Shown here one piece after another: positions 1-5,541 of a DNA stretch of 6,153 nt. Source of the DNA: Nautiliaceae bacterium. Its GTDB lineage: Bacteria > Campylobacterota > Campylobacteria > Campylobacterales > Nautiliaceae. The position numbers were made by a program, and so were the translations under genes. The notes under the pieces are model-generated. The model saw only the letters and a program-made list of their open reading frames with translations, was not told the origin of the DNA and did not search any database. The first letter of the stretch is position 1. Each line of letters starts with the position of its first letter. The DNA lies in contig JALVUH010000133.1 in the NCBI GenBank assembly GCA_027035735.1, forward strand, positions 1 to 6,153. The letters run 5' to 3'.

Positions 1-132
1 GAAGGCAAACTTGAAGAAGAATTTTACAATAGACTTTTACTTAATGATGAAAAGATAAAATGTTTATTAGATTTAAATGTATTAAAAAAAGACACTTCAA
101 TGAAGGATTTATTTGAAAAATTTAATATCTAA
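1..132 (+). CDS. C-terminal end of an unidentified protein (5' end outside window)
   Basis: Reading frame 1 is open from the left edge to a TAA at 130-132 and gives the last 43 residues of a protein. The tail is hydrophilic and helical in character, rich in Lys, Glu and Leu, with one cysteine and no membrane segment, and ends in FEKFNI. I do not recognise the family from this fragment. Its last 20 bases are shared with the beginning of the next gene, and the ribosome-binding sequence of that gene (AAGGA, 103-107) lies inside it. It is therefore very likely the upstream member of the same operon and translationally coupled to the first transferase. No function is assigned. That the frame is coding is inferred from the uninterrupted frame and this tight junction. 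Confidence 0.6.
   Translation, partial: EGKLEEEFYNRLLLNDEKIKCLLDLNVLKKDTSMKDLFEKFNI
103..107 (+). promoter_or_regulatory. Ribosome-binding site deciding the TTG start at 113
   Basis: AAGGA sits 5 bases before TTG 113-115. An in-frame TGA at 101-103 closes the frame just upstream, and the next in-frame ATG is codon 131, past most of the membrane domain. Together these fix the start of the first transferase at the TTG, inside the 3' end of the preceding gene. Confidence 0.75.
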
Positions 133-1678
133 ATACAGAGGAAATATTTTATTTACTTTTATCTTTACACTCTTTTTATTACTCCCTGATTTTTTGGCTG
201 ATTTAATTTTCAAACATTATTATTTGATAAATAAAAAAAATACTCTTAAAGAAATTATAATAACTTTTACAATTTCACTTATTATTTCTTTTCTTCCCAA
301 AAAACCAAAATTGATTTTTGGTAGTTTTTTTCTACTTTTAACTTTTATACAAATAGGATATTATTCATATTTTCATACATACTTACCATTTTATCAAATA
401 GGACTAATCTTTTCTCAATATCAAGATATTTTAACGGCTTTAAATACGATAATTTATTTAATTATCTTTTTAATTATAAGTTTTATAACTTTATTAATTA
501 TAATGAATCTATTTCATAAGAAATTAAAACCTCATTCAAATAAAATAGCCACTATAATTTTAATAGCACTTTTAGTAATTTTCCCATTTTTAGTAAAGAA
601 AAAACCTTCAATTTATATGCCAAATCCTACACATTTTGGATATTTAAATACTTTTTTTGCTATTAATCAGTTTATCGCAAACAAATTATCTAAAACTAAA
701 TACAAAAAATATAAACCTTACATAGTTAAAAAAATAAACGCTGGTAAACCTATTGTAATAATGATTATGGGTGAGAGTCTAAATTATAAATTTATGAATC
801 TTTTTGGATGGAAATATAATGATACTCCATATCTTGATAAATTAAAAAAAGATAAAAATTTTATTTATAAAAAAGCTATTAGTGGTGGTGTTAATACTCC
901 TGTTAGTGTAGTTACATTTTTTAATGTAAAAAGAGAACCAGATAACATTGAATTGCTCTTAACTCAAAAAACCAATTTACTTAAACTTGCAAAAGAAAAT
1001 GGTTATAAAGTATATTGGCTTAGTATGCAAAATGAAGGAAGCTCTATTTCTACAAACTTAAATTTTGCAGATGTAGTAAAAACAAGAAAAGATTTTAAAG
1101 AAAAATATGATGATGCTTTATTTAAAGAACTTAAAAAAATAAATTTTAACAAAAAAACATTTGTAATTTTACATTTTAGAGCAAATCACGCACCATATGA
1201 AAAATATACTCCAAAATCTTTTTATAAATGGTCATTTAATTACAAAAATTATCACAAACATCAGCTTTTTGCTTATATGGATAGTGTTTTGTATGTAGAT
1301 AATTTACTTTATAAAATAATTGAATATATGAAAACTCATCATAAAAATTTTGTAATCTACTTCACATCAGACCATGCAGAAATGTTAGGATTTCCATGGG
1401 AGGGAGGAAGATATGGACACTCTCAACTTGTATGGGGAGATACAAGCGTTCCATTTTTGTATTACAGTGATAGCTTTCATAAAAAATTAACAAAAAAGTT
1501 TTATAATCATTACTTAATTGCAAAAATGTTAGCAAAAGATTTAGGTTATAAGATAATAAATCCTAATGAAAATGGTACATATTATGTAAATGGTGTTCAA
1601 ATTAACGGAAGTGCTGGTTGGATTGAATATAAACTTACAAATAAATTCCCGCCTAAAAAAATTAAGGAGAAATATTGA
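113..1678 (+). CDS. Phosphoethanolamine transferase, EptA/EptC-type, tandem copy 1
   Basis: Inner-membrane enzyme of the alkaline-phosphatase/sulfatase superfamily, predicted to move phosphoethanolamine from phosphatidylethanolamine to an envelope acceptor such as lipid A, releasing diacylglycerol. The 521 residues match the family's usual length. Five hydrophobic segments lie at about 11-31, 46-62, 66-86, 112-134 and 144-162, followed by a basic linker and a periplasmic catalytic domain from about 210. By comparison with MCR-1/EptA, zinc and catalytic residues are Glu221 (MGES), nucleophile Thr262 (NTPVSV), His354 and His359 (HFRANH), Asp420-His421 (TSDHAE) and His436 (YGHSQ). The protein has no cysteine at all, so it lacks the disulfides that stabilise EptA/MCR catalytic domains. 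It begins with TTG and ends in a 4-base overlap with its paralog. The Campylobacter jejuni homolog EptC modifies lipid A and the flagellar rod protein FlgG; the acceptor here is unknown. Confidence 0.9.
   Translation: MKNLISKYRGNILFTFIFTLFLLLPDFLADLIFKHYYLINKKNTLKEIIITFTISLIISFLPKKPKLIFGSFFLLLTFIQIGYYSYFHTYLPFYQIGLIFSQYQDILTALNTIIYLIIFLIISFITLLIIMNLFHKKLKPHSNKIATIILIALLVIFPFLVKKKPSIYMPNPTHFGYLNTFFAINQFIANKLSKTKYKKYKPYIVKKINAGKPIVIMIMGESLNYKFMNLFGWKYNDTPYLDKLKKDKNFIYKKAISGGVNTPVSVVTFFNVKREPDNIELLLTQKTNLLKLAKENGYKVYWLSMQNEGSSISTNLNFADVVKTRKDFKEKYDDALFKELKKINFNKKTFVILHFRANHAPYEKYTPKSFYKWSFNYKNYHKHQLFAYMDSVLYVDNLLYKIIEYMKTHHKNFVIYFTSDHAEMLGFPWEGGRYGHSQLVWGDTSVPFLYYSDSFHKKLTKKFYNHYLIAKMLAKDLGYKIINPNENGTYYVNGVQINGSAGWIEYKLTNKFPPKKIKEKY
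746..778 (+). repeat. 33-base direct repeat, copy A (transferase copy 1)
   Basis: This stretch is identical, base for base, to 2290-2322. It encodes the KPIVIMIMGES segment carrying the zinc-binding glutamate. It is part of the tandem gene duplication and not an independent element, but identity at third codon positions makes it a marker of recent duplication or gene conversion. Confidence 0.9.
1308..1359 (+). repeat. 52-base direct repeat with one mismatch, copy A
   Basis: It matches 2846-2897 with a single difference (C at 1340, T at 2878). It encodes the YKIIEYMKTH...NFVIY segment just before the catalytic Asp-His pair. It lies within the coding sequence and reflects the paralogy of the two transferases. 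Confidence 0.9.
1664..1669 (+). promoter_or_regulatory. Ribosome-binding site for the TTG start at 1675
   Basis: AAGGAG lies 5 bases before TTG 1675-1677, inside the last codons of the first transferase. Position and spacing mirror the site before copy 1, and both genes then open with the same 16 bases (113-128 and 1675-1690), so the initiation region appears to have been duplicated with the gene. Confidence 0.8.
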
Positions 1679-3219
1679 AAAATTTAATATTTGCACTCTA
1701 TTTTACTGCTATTTTATTAATCCCAGATTTTATAGCAGATATTTTTTGGCATCACTTTTATGAAATAAATCCTTATAGAACTTTAAAAGAATTACTTGCT
1801 ACTTTTTTAATAGGATATATTTTAAGTTTTGCTCCCAAAATATTTACTACAATAATAACATCAATTTTTTTATTATTTGCTTTTATAAGTATTGGATTTT
1901 ATGCTTATTTTCACACCTATATAATGCCGTTTGATTTAGGAGTTTTAAATAATTCATCTGATATTAAAGATATTTTTTATTCTTTAAGCTCCATTGAAAA
2001 TATTGTTATTTTACTTTTAACTACTTGGATAATCCTAAGTATATTTACATACTTTTTATTAAAACAATTAAAACCAAAAACAAAAAAATTTGCAATTCCT
2101 TTGTTTTTAGTAATTTTAATAATCTATCCTTATTTCATTCACAAAAAAGCAAATATATATCTTGCAAATTTTACACATTTTAGCTGGTTAAATACTCTAA
2201 ATACTATCTATCTAGCTGGACTCAAATCTCTTAAACCTCATCCACATCACCACTATAAACCTTACATAGTAAAAAGAATAGGCCCTGGAAAACCTATTGT
2301 AATAATGATTATGGGTGAGAGTATGAATGAAAGATATATGCATCTTTTCGGATGGAGAGATAAAAACACTCCTTATCTTGATAAACTTAAAAAAGATCCT
2401 CATTTTATTTATAAAAAAGCTATAAGCTGTTCTGTTAGGACAATTTGTTCAGTAACAACATTTTTTTATAACAAAAGAGAACCTGATAATATAGCTCTTT
2501 TAAGAAATAATAAAACAAATATAATGAAACTAGCAGATGAAAACGGATATAAAACTTATTGGCTTAGTATGCAAAGCGATGTAAGTTTGATTTCTAATGT
2601 ATTTAATTTTGCAGATTATAAAAAATTTGTATGGCAATTTAAAAGACAATATGATGATGAGCTAATAAATGCTCTTAAAAAAATTCCATTTAACAAAAAT
2701 AAAAAAACATTTGTTGTTTTACATTTTAAAGCAGACCATTCTCCATATCTTAAATATGTTCCAAAAAACTTTTGGAATAAATTTTCACCTAAAGACTCAA
2801 AAATTTGGCAATACGATGATGCAATTTATTATACAGATTATGTAATTTATAAAATAATTGAATATATGAAAACTCATTATAAAAATTTTGTAATCTATTT
2901 TACATCAGACCATGGAGAAATGATGGGATTTCCTTGGGAACATGGAAGAAGAGGACATTCTCAACTTGTATGGGGAGATACTTATGTACCATTTTTATAT
3001 TATAGTGACACATATGATAAAAATCTCTCAAAACCTATATATAATCACTATTTAATATCCAAAATGCTAACAAGAGATTTAGGCTATGAAATTATAAATC
3101 CAAATGATGATGGAACATATTATGTAAACGGAGTTCAAATAGATGGAAGTGCTGGATGGATGCATTATAAATTAAGAAATAAACTTCCACCAATTCTCAT
3201 TAAAAAGGTAGTATATTGA
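1675..3219 (+). CDS. Phosphoethanolamine transferase, EptA/EptC-type, tandem copy 2
   Basis: Paralog of the preceding gene, 514 residues, with the same predicted reaction and inner-membrane/periplasmic location. Hydrophobic segments lie at about 5-25, 36-54, 57-78, 108-129 and 139-156. Catalytic residues are Glu215 (MGES), nucleophile Thr256, His350 and His355 (HFKADH), Asp412-His413 (TSDHGE) and His428 (RGHSQ). Unlike copy 1 it has two cysteines, Cys252 and Cys258, either side of the nucleophile. Cys252 aligns with the MCR-1 cysteine four residues before its threonine, so a local disulfide is plausible. By hand alignment the last 110 or so residues are roughly 78% identical to copy 1, and the membrane half clearly less. 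A His cluster (residues 189-193) lies in the linker. It begins with TTG overlapping the previous stop by 4 bases and ends in the same kind of overlap with dgkA. The acceptor is unknown; EptC is the closest known analog by context. Confidence 0.9.
   Translation: MKNLIFALYFTAILLIPDFIADIFWHHFYEINPYRTLKELLATFLIGYILSFAPKIFTTIITSIFLLFAFISIGFYAYFHTYIMPFDLGVLNNSSDIKDIFYSLSSIENIVILLLTTWIILSIFTYFLLKQLKPKTKKFAIPLFLVILIIYPYFIHKKANIYLANFTHFSWLNTLNTIYLAGLKSLKPHPHHHYKPYIVKRIGPGKPIVIMIMGESMNERYMHLFGWRDKNTPYLDKLKKDPHFIYKKAISCSVRTICSVTTFFYNKREPDNIALLRNNKTNIMKLADENGYKTYWLSMQSDVSLISNVFNFADYKKFVWQFKRQYDDELINALKKIPFNKNKKTFVVLHFKADHSPYLKYVPKNFWNKFSPKDSKIWQYDDAIYYTDYVIYKIIEYMKTHYKNFVIYFTSDHGEMMGFPWEHGRRGHSQLVWGDTYVPFLYYSDTYDKNLSKPIYNHYLISKMLTRDLGYEIINPNDDGTYYVNGVQIDGSAGWMHYKLRNKLPPILIKKVVY
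2290..2322 (+). repeat. 33-base direct repeat, copy B (transferase copy 2)
   Basis: Identical to 746-778 and encoding the same MGES catalytic segment in the second transferase. The offset of 1544 bases is close to the 1562-base distance between the two gene starts, as expected for a tandem duplication with a few small insertions or deletions. Confidence 0.9.
2846..2897 (+). repeat. 52-base direct repeat with one mismatch, copy B
   Basis: Matches 1308-1359 except for one base, and codes for the helix and strand leading to Asp412-His413 of the second transferase. Confidence 0.9.
3203..3208 (+). promoter_or_regulatory. Ribosome-binding site for the TTG start of dgkA
   Basis: AAAAGG lies 7 bases before TTG 3216-3218, within the final codons of the second transferase. 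The next in-frame Met is residue 54, too late for a complete DgkA, so the TTG start is well supported. Confidence 0.65.
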
Positions 3220-3563
3220 AAAAAAAATATAATTTATTTAAAAATGCATCTTATGCATTTAGTGGTCTTTGGTTTTTACTTAAAGAAAGAGCATTTCAGC
3301 TTGAACTTTTATTTATAGTTCCACTTTTGATATCACTTTTTTTTCTAAATTTAAATATAACTCAAAAATCTATAATGGCAGGAAGTTTAATAATTATTTT
3401 AATAACAGAAGCTTTAAATACTGCTGTTGAAAGTGTTGTTGATTTAGTAACAGATAAATGGCATTTTTTAGCCAAAAGAGCAAAAGATATTGCAAGTGCA
3501 GCCGTATTTTTATCTTTAGTTCAGGCTGCAATTATCTGGATTATAAATTTATTCTCTTTTTAA
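3216..3563 (+). CDS. dgkA: Diacylglycerol kinase, DgkA family
   Basis: Small integral-membrane kinase that phosphorylates diacylglycerol with ATP to phosphatidic acid. The 115 residues fit the family (E. coli DgkA is about 120). An amphipathic N-terminus is followed by hydrophobic segments at about 31-46, 51-66 and 95-113. The signature is clear: Glu65, Asn68, Glu72 and Asp76 in ITEALNTAVESVVD, and Lys90-Asp91 in RAKDIASAAV, matching E. coli Glu69, Asn72, Glu76, Asp80, Lys94 and Asp95. Glu30 corresponds to E. coli Glu28. It overlaps the second transferase by 4 bases (TTGA) and is the last gene of the rightward operon. Its context gives it a job: recycling the diacylglycerol released when phosphatidylethanolamine donates its head group, the same pairing seen as eptC-dgkA in Campylobacter jejuni and mcr-3-dgkA on plasmids. 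Its 3' end overlaps the convergent phosphatase gene by 15 bases. Confidence 0.95.
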   Translation: MKKKYNLFKNASYAFSGLWFLLKERAFQLELLFIVPLLISLFFLNLNITQKSIMAGSLIIILITEALNTAVESVVDLVTDKWHFLAKRAKDIASAAVFLSLVQAAIIWIINLFSF

Positions 3564-4163
3564 GATTTTATCATACAAAAAATCTGCTAATTTATTTGAT
3601 TTATAATTTTTTTCTATAATTTCTCTGTTTTTAACAAACCAATCTAAAAAATCCTCTTTTTCATCATAAAGTTCAAATAATTTTTTAATTCTTCCGGCTT
3701 TACTAAAACTCAAATATCCATATTTTAATTTCAACTCTTTTCTTATTGCTTCAAATTTATCTTTTCCATTTAAAATATGATATAAAACTGCTGTAAAACC
3801 ACTTCTATCTGCACCCGCTTTGCAATGAAAAAGAAGTGGTTTTTTAGCATTTTGAAGTAAAAATATTAATTTTTCAAGCTCTTCTTTTCTAATTTTATGA
3901 GGAGAGCGAGAAAGAAGTGAAATTGTATAATACTCAACCCCCATTTTTTCACAAATTTCTCTTTCTTTTTGATAAAGGTAATTTTTGTTATTTCCTCTAA
4001 GATTTATAATAGTTTTTAAATTATATTTTTTTATAAGTTTTTTAAGCTTCCAAGGAGTAAGCTGTGCGCTTCTATATACTCCTTCATCTACTTTTGATAA
4101 ATTAGTCCAAAAAAGATTTATAAAATTGTGCTCTTCGGTGATAATTTTAAAAAATTCACGCAA
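3549..4163 (-). CDS. Dual-specificity/tyrosine-type phosphatase (CX5R), substrate unknown
   Basis: Predicted soluble cysteine-dependent phosphatase of 204 residues without signal peptide or membrane segment. The P-loop HCKAGADRSG is at residues 113-122, with nucleophile Cys114 and phosphate-binding Arg120. The upstream block GVYRSAQL (28-35) followed by LKTIINLRG (49-57) is typical of the bacterial dual-specificity-like family. The C-terminal third is basic and helical, from about residue 135. No Asp stands in the loop around residues 81-90 (ISLLSRSPHK), where a general acid might be expected, so the acid is not evident. The start is TTG, 8 bases inside the end of nnr, with weak GGA or AAAGG sequences 5 and 10 bases upstream; the first internal Met is residue 74. 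It is the last gene of the leftward operon. The substrate could be phosphoprotein, phospholipid or nucleotide; family relatives include TpbA-like and PTPMT1-like enzymes, and nothing here decides between them. Confidence 0.85.
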   Translation of the reverse strand: MREFFKIITEEHNFINLFWTNLSKVDEGVYRSAQLTPWKLKKLIKKYNLKTIINLRGNNKNYLYQKEREICEKMGVEYYTISLLSRSPHKIRKEELEKLIFLLQNAKKPLLFHCKAGADRSGFTAVLYHILNGKDKFEAIRKELKLKYGYLSFSKAGRIKKLFELYDEKEDFLDWFVKNREIIEKNYKSNKLADFLYDKILKRE

Positions 4164-5541
4164 GATTTTCCAACCTTTTTATAAGTTTTTCAGGTGTTAG
4201 GGCATAATTTGGCTTGAAATTTCCAGCAATTGAATGAGCTAGACTCGCCATTAAAGTAGCTTTTAGAGGATGATAACCTTGTGCTAACAATCCTCCTATC
4301 ATACCTGCTAACACATCTCCGCTTCCGCCTTTTGCCAAAGCCACACTTCCAAGTGGGTCAATATGAAGTTTTTTATTAAAAGCAATTATTTTATTTGCAC
4401 CTTTAAGTAAAAGTACTACTTTTGGATATTTTTTACTAAATTCTTCAGCCAATGCAAATCTCTTTTTTTGAACTTCATTTGTTGAATATTCTCCAAATCC
4501 TAGTATTTTAATAAGAGAAGCAAATTCTTTTGGATGAGGAGTTATAACAATTTTATCTTTTTTTAAAAATTCTTTAATTTCTTCTTTATAAAACATATCT
4601 GCATCAATTACCATAGGTATATCTAAATTTAATAATTTATCAATTTCATCATCAAAATAATTTCCCATTCCCATGCCAAAAGCAAGAGCATTAAAATAAT
4701 TTTCAATTTTTTCACTAAACATAATCTCATATGGAATATTAAAATTTTCATGACTTACAACACTTACAAGCCCACATCCAAAATTAAAAGCAGCTTTTGC
4801 CGCAAGTACCGCAGCACCCTTTTTATCTCCTGCTAAAACTCCAAGATGCCCATAAGTTCTTTTATGGGAGTTTTGTTTTCTTCTAATAGGCAATACCAAA
4901 TCTTCTTTCTCCCATACATGATAATCTGTTTTACCTCTGTATTTTGAAAAAGCAACACCAAGGTCTGCTTTTATTATCTCTCCTACATAATCTTTTGCCA
5001 TATCACTATATAAAGATAATTTTTCTGCTCCCATAGTAACGGTTATATCTGCCCTAAATGCTACAGGTCTTAGATTCCCCTCATCATCTATTCCTGTAGG
5101 AATATCACAAGCTATTTTTAAAGCATCTACAAAATTCATTTTTTTAATAAGACATATTATCTCTTGAGATAAATCTCTTTTTAGTCCACTTCCAAAAATA
5201 GCATCTACTAAACATTCACACTTTTCATAATCTCTTTTTATACTTCCTCCAACAGCTTTAAATCTTTCAAGCTGTAATTTTGCCATTTCAGATTTTGCCC
5301 CTAGTGGTAAATACAAATTAACTCTATATTCTCCTAATAAAATCCTTGCTAAAGTAATACCATCAGCTCCGTTATTTCCAGGACCTGAGATGATGTTTAT
5401 AACACTTCCCTTTTTAATTCTTTTTTTTATAACTTCAGCCATAGCATTTGCGGCATGTTCCATTAAAATATCTTCTGTTAATTTATATTTTTCATAACAT
5501 TTTTTATCTAAACTATAAACTTCTCTAAATACCGGTTTCAT
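4156..5541 (-). CDS. nnr: Bifunctional NAD(P)H-hydrate epimerase / ADP-dependent NAD(P)H-hydrate dehydratase
   Basis: Cytoplasmic metabolite-repair enzyme. The N-terminal YjeF_N domain epimerises (R)- to (S)-NAD(P)HX, and the C-terminal ribokinase-like YjeF_C domain dehydrates the S form back to NAD(P)H using ADP. The 461 residues are slightly shorter than E. coli Nnr (about 515). N-domain: GPGNNGADG at 53-61, where the family usually has GxGNNGGDG, DAIFGSGL at 113-120 and CDIPTGID at 145-152. C-domain from about residue 220: HKRTYGHLGVLAG (226-238), IDADMF (312-317), TPHPKEF (334-340), LLLKGA (377-382) and KGGSGDVLAG (404-413), with catalytic Asp409. Both domains look intact. The ATG at 5539-5541 has a strong GGAGGGG site. 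It overlaps the upstream ComM-like gene by 17 bases and the downstream phosphatase by 8, so it is probably a housekeeping gene in a three-gene operon. Confidence 0.95.
   Translation of the reverse strand: MKPVFREVYSLDKKCYEKYKLTEDILMEHAANAMAEVIKKRIKKGSVINIISGPGNNGADGITLARILLGEYRVNLYLPLGAKSEMAKLQLERFKAVGGSIKRDYEKCECLVDAIFGSGLKRDLSQEIICLIKKMNFVDALKIACDIPTGIDDEGNLRPVAFRADITVTMGAEKLSLYSDMAKDYVGEIIKADLGVAFSKYRGKTDYHVWEKEDLVLPIRRKQNSHKRTYGHLGVLAGDKKGAAVLAAKAAFNFGCGLVSVVSHENFNIPYEIMFSEKIENYFNALAFGMGMGNYFDDEIDKLLNLDIPMVIDADMFYKEEIKEFLKKDKIVITPHPKEFASLIKILGFGEYSTNEVQKKRFALAEEFSKKYPKVVLLLKGANKIIAFNKKLHIDPLGSVALAKGGSGDVLAGMIGGLLAQGYHPLKATLMASLAHSIAGNFKPNYALTPEKLIKRLENLA

Noticed and set aside
2212..2403. 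63-codon open frame on the minus strand
   Set aside because: It lies wholly inside the second transferase, crossing the conserved MGES region, has no clear ribosome-binding site and resembles no protein. It is a shadow of the plus-strand gene.
113..3219. Transferases as lipoteichoic acid synthases or true sulfatases
   Set aside because: The GES motif around the zinc-binding glutamate, a threonine nucleophile in the EptA position, five N-terminal membrane segments and the adjacent dgkA fit phosphoethanolamine transferases. There is no formylglycine motif (CxPxR), and the density of the surrounding context is Gram-negative in type.
3563..3585. Possible terminator hairpin after dgkA (AGATTTT paired with AAAATCT)
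   Set aside because: A 7-pair stem with a single G-C-type pair and a 9-base loop, with no T-run following. In such AT-rich DNA this is expected by chance, and it lies within the phosphatase gene.
3985..4200. 71-codon open frame on the plus strand
   Set aside because: Antisense to the phosphatase and the end of nnr; its Phe/Ser-rich composition is what the complement of a Lys/Glu-rich gene gives. No independent support.
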